Below are positions 22,625 through 36,120 of a stretch of DNA of 64,000 nucleotides, in pieces. The notes below the pieces were generated by a model. It worked only from the letters and a program-made list of their open reading frames with translations, had not been told where the DNA came from and did no database searches. The DNA is from Dryas octopetala. Taxonomy: Eukaryota > Streptophyta > Magnoliopsida > Rosales > Rosaceae. Where the stretch lies: assembly GCA_963921425.1 (NCBI GenBank), contig OY992836.1:17191614-17255613 (forward strand). Reading direction: 5' to 3'. Numbering within the stretch: position 1 is the stretch's first letter; each line of letters opens with the position of its first letter. The position numbers were made by a program, and so were the translations under genes.

Positions 22625-25431
22625 GTGGGATAAAGTGAATATCTTGAGCCACTATTGCAATTGGTTGTTCGGAATATGCCTATGCATTGGATTCACATGT
22701 CTCGTAATGCTAAGCATATGCGACGGGGTAAAGGACAGAATTCAAGCTGTGAAGCATGTGAATATGATATTTTTCTCAGATAACAACAAGAAACCTCTTT
22801 TTGTACGTTTTTGAAAATGCATGAGTAACAGAAAGATCTTATAAACAAAACTACTGACCTGCAGTTTCAGAGTTACCGCTAACCATGATTAGCCAGCTGT
22901 ATTAACTTCTACTGTTATTTCCTGTTCCACACAAAATGAGAATTAATTAGTTTTTTATAACTTATGTTCTATAGCTACTCTGACAATCAAACAGATGAAT
23001 TATGGTCAAGTGCAATGAAGAATTTTTATCAAATTGAGGTAATAATTAATCAAGACTGTAGCTCATCCAGATAACATGTATTGAGCTTTTAATCAGAAAC
23101 AATACCAATCCTTGTAATTGGACAATTTATCAACCACATAGACAGCATATATTGCAACCCTTCTTCCTAAAATGATCATATACTTGAATGAAATATAGGT
23201 CTACTTCATGTGTTGCTTGATGCTTATACATCTATCTAAAAAATTATCCAAGATTGTGTTATATTAAGATTTGAAGTCCTTGAGGACTTGAACATGAAGG
23301 GAGTCTAAAAGTGATGAATCAGATTGTGGCCCACTGGCCCTTGAGGCTTGGCCAACTGGGGAAGGATAGTTATGGGGGCACAACAAGACATTTTGACAGC
23401 TAAAAGGCGCCAGGGGAATGGGAATTGTGTGGATATCAGAATTTCCCTGTTTTTGAGGCTACTTGGATTTTCATTATTGGAAGCTGAAAAGTCTTTCTCT
23501 AGTTCTGCCTCTTTGTATATAGTTTCTTAGCTGCAAGATTCTTCTACAATTCACCTTATCATTAGAAAATGAGCCAATGTAGATTAACTATATTATATAT
23601 GGATTTCATATCATAATAAGCCCAAAGCATATATATGAATAAGAGAGACAAATGAATATGGGGGTCAGTTTTAGTTTTTGGTCATCACTCCTAGTTAATT
23701 TGAGTTGAGTTACTTTAGTGTACTATACCATATAACAAAATTACAAAATTGCAGAATGCATGCAAAATGAGAATAGGAATCTTTTGCGTAGGTTTAATTA
23801 CTAGTGTACTAATATGCAGTCCTAAAATCTATCCTATATTTTTGCATTTGTGGTGTGTAGCAGCTTTCAGGATAAGGTTGTGAGCTTTTAGGGATAAGAT
23901 TATCAGAAGGGTGGTAGCCATCCATCTTTCAATTTCAGCAGCCAAAAGAACAAAAGCTTCGTACATAATTTTGTTTGCCAAGTTGTACAATTCATTCATT
24001 CTATATGGTGATAGAATGATAAATATCAAAGGAAGTTTCCTAGATACATATAAATTTTGTAAAGATCATTATGAGCAACACCCAATGGCACATACCCAGA
24101 AACCTAAATCACCAAAACTCAAACTCAAACCAATAACCAAAAGAAGTTCTGCTCAATTTCTCACAAACCAAAGCTGGATAGAGCTAGTGATGATTGATGC
24201 TAAAGTATTTTAAGACATTTGAGTCTTTTTCTTTTTTCTGCATTGGAGGAATCAAACACTTTAAACTTAATCTAATTCTAACTCATTGACTCATTCTCAT
24301 CACCACTTGGGCAAACTCAATGGCTTACATTCAAATCTTTCATAATGCAACAAAACAAAAAGGATGAGATGGTTCCTTTTTTATTCTCCCTCATTAATTT
24401 TCTCCTTTATTCAAATCTCATCCGTCCAAGCCCTTTTAAACAAAATGTAATGATCAAACTTATAACTCTAGTGATTAAATACATCTACCCTACACCAATA
24501 TCTCGAGTTCGATCCCAGTGCTGTTTGATAAGAAAAAAAAAAGGATGATCATTTATTAACAAAAACAAATGTCTATATATAATTATGTAAAGATCATTCA
24601 GTTCTAAGTTCTAATTTTATAATTTTATGTCCTTTCATTATCTTTCTTTTATGATTGACCTCTCGGAAAATAGTTGTAGCTTTTTCTGGTTAAAAATGAC
24701 TAATGGATTCTGATTTAATTAAAATTGATAACATTATTTGAGAATTTGAAGGGAACTAGAAGCTCCAAAAGGGAAATCCGACGATTAATTTCCCGCAGTT
24801 TGTATATACCAAACATTTTTTCTGTGGGCATACATTGAATGCATTCATACTTGAGGAAGGATGAGAAGATAGAGCATATCATTCAAATCTTGATTGTAAT
24901 ATTGTTTTCTTTTTATTAAATGTAATTGAAATTAATATTAATTGCTCTCATCTTTTGTACTGGACAATATAACAACGTCAAAATGTCACAACATAACATA
25001 AAAAGCACCTTTTGACCCAAAAAAGAAAACATAAAAAGCACTTTGTTTGGTTCAGAACACAAAAGTCCCCAAGAAGAATAAATTAAGAAACAATGGATTA
25101 AATTAGATACCTACTGAAAGGTCTATCATGAACCTTGACTCAAGTGACATGATAAAGATAGAGCTTTTAACCTTGTAATAGAAAAAACACATATATATAT
25201 GCTTAAAGCCTTAAAACAAGATAATGACCCCGAATTAAAAAAAAAAAAAAAAAAACAAAACAAAAAAAACAAAACAAAAACAAGATAATGACCAAATCCG
25301 AAAAATGGAAAAAGATAATGACCCCGAATTTAAAAAACAAAAACAAAAAAGTAAAAGTTTAGAGCCGGAAAATCCAGTCTAAAAAAAGATACATTAATTG
25401 AATTTTATACTTATTACAGCCTCTTTATGAG
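22625..25431. other. Intergenic region between germin-like and glucanase arrays
   Basis: The left part (to about 23620) is 5' flank duplicated from the array unit. The rest is AT-rich with a short SINE-like element (24457-24544) and an A-rich block (25209-25345) in which ACAAGATAATGACC is repeated. Both arrays are transcribed away from this region. No gene. Confidence 0.7.
24457..24544 (+). mobile_element. Short SINE-like element with 7-bp target duplication
   Basis: An A-box-like motif (CTCTAGTGATTAA) and a B-box-like motif (GAGTTCGATCCC), about 35 bp apart, are followed by an A-rich 3' tail (AGAAAAAAAAAA). ATGATCA flanks both sides (24450-24456 and 24545-24551). This is the order of a tRNA-derived SINE, but only 88 bp long. 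Confidence 0.5.
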
Positions 25432-25441
25432 TATATATATA
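25432..25441 (+). promoter_or_regulatory. TATA box of glucanase copy A
   Basis: TATATATATA about 30 bp before a non-coding first exon that is conserved in all three copies (it contains GTAGCAGAGAGACCCCAGTT). Confidence 0.65.
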
Positions 25442-25464
25442 CAAGGAGTGGACGCTCCATTTTT

Positions 25465-27143
25465 ATCCAAGATTCAAGTAATTGTTTAAGGTAGCAGAGA
25501 GACCCCAGTTTGATCATCTCCATCAGGTAATCTGAGCCACCAGTAGTACGTACTACTGCATCACTAGACTGATATATCACTCCTTGAGGTTGTATAATTC
25601 TGTTCTTCTTTCTTTTAGTTTATAAAAGATCAATTAACACTGGCCAAAACAGAGTGTAAATCATATTAAATGATATTATATATTATTAAACTTGTTAGTT
25701 TCTTACAAGTGTAGTTAATCCTATACCTGTTGGAAAGTTTGACCAATTATAAACTCATAATTGATCTATGATTATGGGATTATGATTAATTTGATTATGA
25801 AATTATGATTTGAATACCCTTAATTTGATTATGAAATTTTGATTTAGTTAGTTAAATTAGTCTTTCATTTTGTGATTAAGAGTTTTTTTTTTGTTTGTTT
25901 GTAATTAAGAGTTAATTAAGTAATCTGACATAAATTATGTAATTAGATTTATTTTCCTAGTTAACTATCGTTTGTACTACATCCTCTAATTCTATGGAAT
26001 GTTGTGGAAAAGTAAATATTTTTTGGTCCTTATTTTGGACCGACTGCTAGCTTCATATACTTTGTGTTCACTTCAGCTGGTAACTTACTCATAAAGTCAT
26101 AATATTAACAGAACACAGTGACCAAAAAGTACGTGATGGCAGTACTGCATTGTATTGCACTCATTCTGTCTATTGTAGGCTTTGTGGAAGCTTCCACAGA
26201 CATGGGTGTTTGCTATGGAATGTTAGGGAATGACCTGCCTGCTGCAACAGAGGTTGTCAATCTCTACAAAAAGAATGGCATTACCAAAATGAGGCTTTAC
26301 GATCCCAACCCAGCAGCACTCCAAGCACTAAGGGGGAGCCAAATTGGCGTGACGCTCGGCATGCGCAATGAAGACTTGCCACGCATGGCGGCAAGTCAAG
26401 CAGCCATGAACGAATGGTTCAGGGCCAATGTGGAGCCTTACCTAAACGACGTCGTTTTAAATTACATTACCGTTGGTAATGAGGTCATTCCTGGACCCTT
26501 AAGCAACAACGTGCTTCCGGTAATGAGGTTTTTGCAGAACATCCTTAATGACAGGAACTTGACTGGGATTAAGGTGACCACTGTTTTGCCAATGAATGCC
26601 TTGGGGTCCTCGTACCCGCCTTCGAGTGGCATGTTTGAAATGAGATTAGTAGACAGGCTTATGAGTTACATTCATCCATTTTTGGCAGCTCATGGATCAC
26701 CTCTCATGGTCAATGTGCACCCTTACTTTGCTTATGCATCTGACCCTGACAATGTTAAGTTGGACTATGCTCTATTTACTGCCACAAGCCCTGTGGTTCA
26801 GGATGGGGCATTGAGCTATTACAACCTGTTTGATGCCATGGTGGATGCCTTTTATGCCGCAATAGAGACGAAGGGAGTCAGGTCTAATGTCAGTGTTGTG
26901 GTGTCTGAGACTGGTTGGCCTTCTGGTGGGAATGGGAATTTTACAACTCCAGAGCTTGCAGGGACATATAACAGGAATTTATTGAAGCATATTGGGTCAA
27001 AGGCTGGGACACCAAAAAGGCCTGGTGCTTACATTGAAACGTATATCTTTGCCATGTTCAATGAGAATCAGAAACCTGCTGGTGTGGAGCAACATTGGGG
27101 ACTCTTTTATCCTAACATGCAGCCTGTTTATCCTGTATTTTAA
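25465..27143 (+). CDS. Glucan endo-1,3-beta-glucosidase, GH17 (copy A)
   Basis: Coding sequence is 26136-27143 in one exon, 335 residues. A non-coding first exon (about 25465-25526) is joined by the intron 25527-26111. ATG at 26136 is used; the frame is open further upstream but has no earlier ATG. Residues 1-19 are a signal peptide (cleavage near VEA-S). Catalytic acid/base is Glu116 in ITVGNEV; the nucleophile is Glu258 in VVSETGWPSGG, the GH17 signature. The enzyme cleaves 1,3-beta-glucans (callose, fungal wall glucan), as in PR-2 proteins. The protein ends at QPVYPVF without a vacuolar propeptide, so it is predicted apoplastic. Intact, and the most diverged member of the array. Confidence 0.94.
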
Positions 27144-27954
27144 AGACTAATTATGCATCTTAATTTAATGTAATAAAGAGTTAATTAGTCAGACAAACAT
27201 TTCCTGTATTTCTGAACATCACAACATCAAATTTAATTATATCAGAATTCATGGAACATATAAAATACCCCAACTTTTTTTTTAACTCATAAATACCCGC
27301 AGACCGAAAAAAAAACTTATAAATACCCGGCCCAATTTCAAATTCAAGTAACACATGGAATGAGTGGGACAATGAAAGAGATTTTAGGTCAAGCCTACGT
27401 GTTGTACACAAAAATATAAGTAAGTAAAGATGATTACAAAATCTGGAAGGGTGATGTTATTGGCACTCCAAAAATGTCATCCTACATTTCAAAATATACA
27501 AATTTAAAAAAATTTCTTATGTTTGGAGTGTAGGATGACCTTTTTGGAGTGTCAATAACATTTCCCAATATGGAAAACAAAAGGAAAAAAAGAAGAATGC
27601 CAGCACAAGGGATAGGATCGAATCAACAGCAACCTGTCCACTGGTTCTTACTTAATTTGTGCTGTAAGCATTCCAAATTTACCATAACTTTTTCCAAAAA
27701 TTTGCATACTAATATTAGCCTCTACTAAATAATAAATGTTATTTATGCTAAGAAATCCTACTCCATTTTCAAATTAAAGAAGATCTGAGGAAAAGAAAAC
27801 AATTAATAACATGCGTATTTAATTTGGCCCCCATTTAGGATCCTTACAACATAAATCCAGAGAATTAAGCACACTTAATTAGGACCAGATCGAAAATCCA
27901 GTCTCAAAAAGACACATTCATTGAATCTTTATGCTTGTTACACCCCCTTCATGA
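27144..27954. other. Spacer between glucanase copies A and B
   Basis: 3' flank of copy A, a 118-bp MITE (27449-27566) and the promoter of copy B. The segment from about 27890 aligns with 25369 onwards upstream of copy A, so that duplication included the promoter. Confidence 0.7.
27449..27566. mobile_element. 118-bp MITE with ~38-bp terminal inverted repeats (Mutator-like)
   Basis: The left end GGGTGATGTTATTGGCACTC and the complement of the right end GGGAAATGTTATTGACACTC start ~38-bp inverted repeats that continue to TCATCCTACA. The 9-bp flanks AATCTGGAA (27440-27448) and AATATGGAA (27567-27575) differ by one base. A 9-bp duplication is the hallmark of Mutator-superfamily insertions. No internal coding capacity. 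Confidence 0.85.
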
Positions 27955-27965
27955 GTATATATATA
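27955..27965 (+). promoter_or_regulatory. TATA box of glucanase copy B
   Basis: TATATATATAA at the position equivalent to the copy A TATA box, upstream of the conserved non-coding exon. Confidence 0.65.
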
Positions 27966-27988
27966 AGAATAATGGAGGCTTAATTGTA

Positions 27989-28971
27989 TCCAAGGTTCAA
28001 GTAATATTGTTTAAGGTAGCAGAGAGACCCCAGTTTGATCATCTCGATCAGGTAATTTGAACCACCAGTACTGCATCACTAAACTGATCACTCCTATTGA
28101 GGTTGTATAACTTTGTTCTTTTTTAGCTTATTCAAAATGATCATTTAGCACTAGTTTAATAGTAAATAATTTTTTTTATAAGCTTGTTATTTCGTCCATT
28201 CTATCATTACATTAATGCTCTAATATATTATGCTCACTATGCATATCAAATTTCAGGATCCGAATAATTCTATTGATCTTTTTGGCGTGCTGAGTCAAAC
28301 ATCTCTCATTATTTCATATTTATCTTAATATTAGGTTAGACTTAATAATTTTACTATACAATTTTCTAATAGAAATCGGACATTCTTGATAGAATTTTTT
28401 ACCATATCGGATATATATGGTTTGACATTTGATAAACATTATATGCATGAGCTGGCAAAAAAAAAAAGAGTACATCATTTTAAAAAGTTACTATATATAT
28501 TAATATAAAGCTTGTTAGTTTTTTTACAAGTGAAGTACGTTAATCCTACTTGATAGAAAGTTCGATCCATTATAAACCCGTAATTGATATGTAATTATGT
28601 GATTATGATTTGATTATTAAATTATGATTTGATTACCTTTGATTATGTATTTTTGAATATTAATTAGCTAATTTAGTCATTAATTTTGTGATTAGGAGTT
28701 GATTGAATGATTAGCATAAATTAAGGAATTAGACTTATTTTCCTCGTTAAGAATTGTTTCTACCACTATAAATTCATCCAAGATGAAAAAGAATAACAAC
28801 TGAGAGAAGAATTTTTTTTACAACAAGGTGCAGAAGAATAACAACTAAGTGAAAAGAAAACTTGAAGGAAGGTGTGCCAGAATCATTGTATATCCTCTAT
28901 TCATTCCAGAATCAAATATTTTATCATTATTAATAGAGCACACTAGGAAGAGTGCATGAAATTTATTGATC

Positions 28972-29002
<31 letters not shown>

Positions 29003-30188
29003 GCAGTCTCTAATTCTGTGTTTGTGCAATAGTAAAGTGTTGTAATATTTTTTGGACCGTTTGCTAGCTTCATATACATTGTGCTTTCTTTTGATATGTC
29101 TCATTAATTGTATTGTGTACACTTCTTCAGGTTGATTACTTGATTTACTACCATAATATTAACAGGCACTCGGTGACCAAAAAGTGATGGCAGTACTACA
29201 TTGGGTTGCGCTCATTCTGTCCATTGTAGGCCTTGTTGAAGCTTCCACAGACATAGGTGTTAACTATGGAATGTTAGGGAGTGACCTGCCTGATGCAACA
29301 AAGGTTGTCAATCTTTACAAAAGTAACGGAATTGCCAAAATGAGGCTTTTTGATCCCAATCCAGCAGCACTCCAAGCGCTCCGGGGAAGCCAAATTGATG
29401 TCTCGCTTGGCATTCGCAACGAAGATTTGCCACGCTTGGCAGCAAGTCAAGCTGCCGTGAACGAATGGTTTGGTGCCAATGTCGAGCCTTACCTAAATGA
29501 CGTGGTTTTCAATTACATTTCTGTTGGGAATGAGGTCATTCCTGGATCCTTAGGAAACTACGTCCTTCCGGTAATGAACTTTTTACAGAACATCCTTAAT
29601 GACAGAAACTTGGCTGGGATTAAGGTGACCACTGTTGTGCCAGGGAATGCCTTGGGAACCTCGTACCCTCCTTCGAGTGGGGCCTTCACAGCAGAAGTAA
29701 GCAGCATTATGAGTGGCATTCTTCCATTTTTGGCAGTGCATGGATCACCCCTCATGATCAATGTGTACCCTTACTTTGCCTATGCATCGGACCCTGTCAA
29801 TGTTCGGTTGGACTATGCTCAATTTACTGCCACAAGCCCTGTGGTTCAGGATGGGGCTTTGAGCTATTACAACCTGTTTGATGCCATGGTGGATTCCTTT
29901 TTTGCGGCGATGGAGAAGGTAGGCGGGGCTGATGTTGGGGTTGTGGTGTCTGAGAGTGGTTGGCCTTCTGATGGGAATGGGAACTTCACAACTGCAGAGC
30001 TTGCAGGGACATACAACAGGAATTTCTTGAAGCATATTGTGTCAAGGGCTGGAACACCAAAGAGACCTGGTGCTTACATTGAAGGGTATATTTTTGCAAT
30101 GTTCAATGAGGATCAAAAACCTGGTGGTGTGGAGCAACATTGGGGACTCTTTTATCCTAACATGCAGCCTGTTTATCCTTTATTTTGA
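27989..30188 (+). CDS. Glucan endo-1,3-beta-glucosidase, GH17 (copy B)
   Basis: Coding sequence is 29187-30188 in one exon, 333 residues. The non-coding exon 1 (about 27989-28051) is separated by a 1.1-kb intron, 28052-29165. ATG at 29187 matches the copy A start. Signal peptide MAVLHWVALILSIVGLVEA. Catalytic residues are present in ISVGNEV and VVSESGWPSDG. It ends at PVYPLF, again without a vacuolar extension. Compared with A the changes are mostly conservative. The intron holds an (AT)n tract at 28976-29002. Copy B heads the ~2.85-kb segment that was duplicated again to make copy C. Role as for copy A; intact and probably functional. Confidence 0.93.
28976..29002. repeat. (AT)n microsatellite in copy B intron
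   Basis: About 13 AT units; absent at the equivalent position in copies A and C. Confidence 0.9.
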
Positions 30189-30687
30189 AGACAAATTACA
30201 AAGTTTCAAGACAAATGAATAATGTAGCTTTCTTTATTGTAATAAAGAGTTTGGTTATAGAAACATTTAGCTTGTTTTCGACTTGATTTGATGTAATAAG
30301 AGGCGTGGCAATCCACCTAGCTTTAATCATGCCAAATGATGTAGTACTTGAGGCCCTGAATATCTAAACAACAGTGCAACAGTGGTTGTCAACCAATTCG
30401 GAACCTTTGCATCAATTATAAAATTAATCAGTAGCAACTCCAAAACATACTCTTCTACTCAGTAAGATCTAATCCCTTGTTTGTTTCATAAATCCTTGAG
30501 ACTACTTAAATTAGAAACCAAGGATTGCCAAGACAAATAGATGATCTAAATTCTACTATGTAGCCTGTACGGTTGTACCATTGAAAATTTAGAGATATAA
30601 TAAAAGTATTTTTCTTACTTGAATGGCTCTGAATTTATTTAAAACAAGTAGAACACTAATGCATAAATTATAATTCCAACAACAAAA
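30189..30687. other. 3' flank of glucanase copy B
   Basis: Aligns with 32889-33471, the spacer between copy C and the intact OPR3, with small indels. No gene. It shows that the duplicated unit continues from the glucanase into OPR3. Confidence 0.75.
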
Positions 30688-30800
30688 TCAAAGGCGGGAG
30701 AGTGGTTCCTCTTTCCCAGTTTCCCACTTGCCTTGTTCAGAAAAGGGTAGTCTGTGTACCCATTACCCAACAACAGGGTCTTAGGTGTAGAAAGTGTTCA
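30688..30800 (-). pseudogene. Truncated OPR3 3'-end fragment
   Basis: A copy of the last ~98 bp of the intact OPR3 (33472-33569), including the stop codon and the codons for the C-terminal SRL. It carries two small insertions of 8 and 7 bp that look like local tandem duplications (repeats of TTTCCC and ACCC). It stops abruptly at AAAGTGTTCA, where the promoter of glucanase copy C begins. It has no start, catalytic region or own promoter, so it is non-functional. Confidence 0.9.
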
Positions 30801-30804
30801 TGAG

Positions 30805-30811
30805 TATATAA
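30805..30811 (+). promoter_or_regulatory. TATA box of glucanase copy C (pseudogene)
   Basis: TATATAA, shorter than in A and B, only about 5 bp beyond the duplication junction. The duplicated copy therefore has almost no promoter upstream of its TATA box. Confidence 0.55.
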
Positions 30812-30835
30812 GAATAATAGAGGCTTAATTGTATC

Positions 30836-32888
30836 CAAAGTTCAAGTAATATTGTTTAAGGTAGCAGAGAGACCCCAGTTTGATCATCTCGACCAGTTAA
30901 TCTGAACCACCAGTACTGCATCACTAAACTGATCACTCCTTTAGGTTGTATAACTTTGTTCTTCTTTTTTTTTTTTTAGCATATTCAAAATGATCAATTA
31001 ACACTAGTTTAATAGTAAATAATTTTTTTTTTCTATAAGCTTGTTATTTTGTCCATCCTATCATTACATTAATGCTCTAATCCCTCTAATCATGCTCACT
31101 ATGCGTATCAAATTTCAGGATCCGGATAATTCTCTATTGATCTTTTTGGCATGATGAGTCAAATATCTCTCATCATATTTATCTTAAAATTATGTAAGAA
31201 TAAATAATTTTATTATACAATTTTCCGCTAGAAATCGCACATTCTTGATAGAATTTTTTACCATATCGGATTATATGGTTTGACATTTGATAAACATTAT
31301 AAGCATGAGCTGGCAAAAAAAAAAAAAGAGTACATCATTTTAAAAAAGTTACTATATATTATAAAACTTGTTAGTTTTTTTACAAGTGAAGTAAATCCTA
31401 CCTGTTGGAAAGTTTGATCAATTATAAACCCGTAATTGATCTGTGATTATGAGATTATCATTGATTATGAAATTATGATTTGATTAGCTTTTAATTATGT
31501 ATTTTTGAATTAATTAGCTAATTTAACCTTTAATTTTGTGATTAGGAGTTGATTGAGTAATTAGACATAAATTATGGAATTAGACTTATTTTCTTCGTTA
31601 AGTATTGTTTCTACTACTATAAATTCATCCTAGATGAAGAAGAATAACAACTAAGAAAAGTTTTTTTTACAACAATGTTCAGAAGAATAACTGCTGAGTG
31701 AAAAGGTTTTTCTCAACACTAGCCCTTCGTTTTATTCAATTTTAATTGTATAGACCTGAAAATTTATTGCAGGAGTGAAAACTTGAAGGATGGCCAGCGT
31801 GCCAGAAACTTATGAAGTGCAATATTTTTATCATTATATATCCTCTATGCAGCCTCTAATTTTGTGTTTGTGCAGTGGTATAGTGTTGTAAAAGTTTTTG
31901 GACCGTCTGCTGTAGGTTGATTTACTACCTAATATTAATACTTAATAGTCACTCAGTGACCAAAAAGTGATGGCATTACTGCATAGGTGTTAACTATGGA
32001 ATGTTAGGGAGTGACCTGACTGCTGCAGCAGAGGTTGTCAATCTCTACAAAAGCAATGGCATTTCCAAAATGAGGCTTTTTGATCCCAACCCAGCAGCAC
32101 TCCAAGCACTCCGGGGAGCCAAATTGTCTCGCTTGGCATTCGCAATTTGCCGCGCTTGGCAGCAAGTCAAGCTGCCGTGAAAGAATGGTTTGGGGCCAAT
32201 GTCGAGCCTTACCTAAATGACGTGGTTTTCAATTACATTTCGGTTGGAAATGAGGTCATTCCTGGATCCTTAGGAAATTACGTCCTGCCGGTAATGAACT
32301 TTTTACAAAACATCCTTAATGACAGAAACTTGCTGGGATTAAGGTGACCACTGTTGTGCCAGGGAATGCCTTGGGAACCTCGTACCCTCCTTCGAGTGTA
32401 AGCAGCGTTATGAGTGACATTCTTCCATTTTTGTCAGCGCATGGATCACCCCTCATGATCAATGTGTACCCTTACTTTGCTTATGCATCTGACCCTGCCA
32501 ATGTTCGGTTGGACTATGCTCAATTTACTGCCACAAGCCCTGTGGTTCAGGATGGGACTTTGAGCTATTACAACCTGTTTGATGCCTTTGTGGATTCCTT
32601 TTTGGCAGCGATGGAAAAGGTAGGCGGGGCTGATGTCGGGGTTGTGGTGTCTGAGAGTGGTTGGCCTTCTGATGGAATGGGAACTTCACAACTGCAGAGC
32701 TTGCAGGGACATATAATAGGAATTTCTTGAAGCATATTGTGTCAAAGGCTGGGACACCAAAGAGACCTGGTGCTTACATTGAAGGGTATATTTTTGCCAT
32801 GTTCAATGAGAATCAGAAACCTAATGGTGTGGAGCAACATTTTGGTCTGTTTTATCCTAACATGCAACCTGTTTATTCTTTATTTTAA
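30836..32888 (+). pseudogene. Broken GH17 beta-1,3-glucanase (copy C)
   Basis: Aligns with copy B from the non-coding exon to the stop. Lesions: the exon 1 donor has lost a G (CCAGTTAATC versus TCAGGTAATT); about 51 bp after ATG 31970 are deleted, removing nearly the whole signal peptide; small deletions near 32127-32146 shift the frame around the segment equivalent to DVSLGIRNEDLP; one base is missing at 32333 (AACTTGCTGG versus AACTTGGCTGG); an 18-bp in-frame deletion occurs near 32398; one base is missing at ~32674, within the stretch after SGWPSDG. The catalytic Glu codons are both still present but in different frames. Clearly a decayed duplicate. Confidence 0.93.
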
Positions 32889-33471
32889 AGGCAAATTACA
32901 AAGTTTAAAGACAAATGAATAATGTAGCTTTCTTTATTGTAATAAAGAGTAGATTATAGAAACATTTAGCTTGTTTTCTTCTTGATTTGATGTACTTCTG
33001 AAAATTACAATAACCACTAAAAACTATGGCGTTGCCAGAAGGTCTCTTCTCTTCCAATGACTCAGTGATCCAAAGTCTAAGATGCGTAGCAATCTACCTA
33101 GCTTTAACCATGCCAAATAATGTGGTACTTGATACCCTGAATATCTGAACAACAGTCGAACAGTGGTTGGCAACCAATATGGAAACCTTGCTTTAATTTT
33201 ATAAATAATCAGAACTCCAAAACATACCCTTTTACTCAGTAGGATCTAATCCTTTCTTTGTTTCATAAATCCTTGAGACTAAATTAGAAACCAAGGATTG
33301 CCAAGACAAGTAGATGATATAAATTCTACTATATATGTAGCCTCTACGGTTGTACCCTTTGAAAATTTAGAAATAAAATAAAAGTATTTTTCTTACTTAA
33401 ATGGCTCTGAATTTATTTAAAACAAGTAGAACACTATCCATAAAGCATAAATTAAAATTCCAACAACAAAA
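32889..33471. other. Spacer between glucanase copy C and OPR3
   Basis: Convergent 3' flanks; aligns with 30189-30687. It has a ~90-bp stretch (33000-33090) with no equivalent in the other copy. No gene. Confidence 0.7.
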
Positions 33472-35498
<2,027 letters not shown>

Positions 35499-35920
35499 TT
35501 TTTTTCAATTGGGTTCAGAAGCCGATCTCAGATCGACGATTGAAGAGAGAGCTTTATAACAAACAGTGGTACTGAAACGTCACCGTGCCTGCGATGACTC
35601 TTGGTTGCTCTACTCCAAGTCTCTCAAAAGCGACGAGCTTTAGTGGGCTTTAATGGAGGTGGTCGGTAATTACAGGTGGGTCCCTAGGACGGAATATAAA
35701 TGGCAATGACATTCACGTGCGGATTACTTTATATGGATCTCCGACGTCGTTTCTTTTCTAACTCGTAACAATAAGACGTGTTTGACTGTTGTGACGGTTG
35801 TGTTACTGGTAGCTTTGACGGGATGCCTGTTGAGCGTTGACTGTTGGTGATAATGATGTTGTGGTCGGAGTCGGGAATGGGCTTCACTTTCATTTGGGCT
35901 TCGCTTGTGATATTAATAGG
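35499..35920 (-). promoter_or_regulatory. OPR3 promoter region with G-box
   Basis: Sequence between the OPR3 ATG and the assembly gap. A perfect CACGTG is at 35714-35719, 216 bp upstream of the ATG. OPR3 genes are typically jasmonate- and wound-induced, and MYC2-type bHLH factors bind G-boxes, so this is a plausible element of that feedback. The motif is seen; the function is inferred. The distal promoter is lost in the gap. Confidence 0.5.
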
Positions 35921-36120
35921 NNNNNNNNNNNNNNNNNNNNNNNNNNNNNNNNNNNNNNNNNNNNNNNNNNNNNNNNNNNNNNNNNNNNNNNNNNNNNNNN
36001 NNNNNNNNNNNNNNNNNNNNNNNNNNNNNNNNNNNNNNNNNNNNNNNNNNNNNNNNNNNNNNNNNNNNNNNNNNNNNNNNNNNNNNNNNNNNNNNNNNNN
36101 NNNNNNNNNNNNNNNNNNNN
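35921..36120. other. Assembly gap (200 N)
   Basis: Exactly 200 N, so probably a placeholder of estimated or default length. Any open frame spanning it is an artefact. Confidence 0.99.

Noticed and set aside
25130-25345. Possible CRISPR-like or satellite array in the A-rich block with repeated AAGATAATGACC
   Set aside because: Only three irregular copies in A-rich sequence; nuclear plant DNA; simple local duplication explains it.
26118-26135. Upstream extension of glucanase A coding frame (GTG start)
   Set aside because: A eukaryotic nuclear gene; no ATG in the extension, whereas ATG 26136 gives a normal signal peptide and matches copy B.
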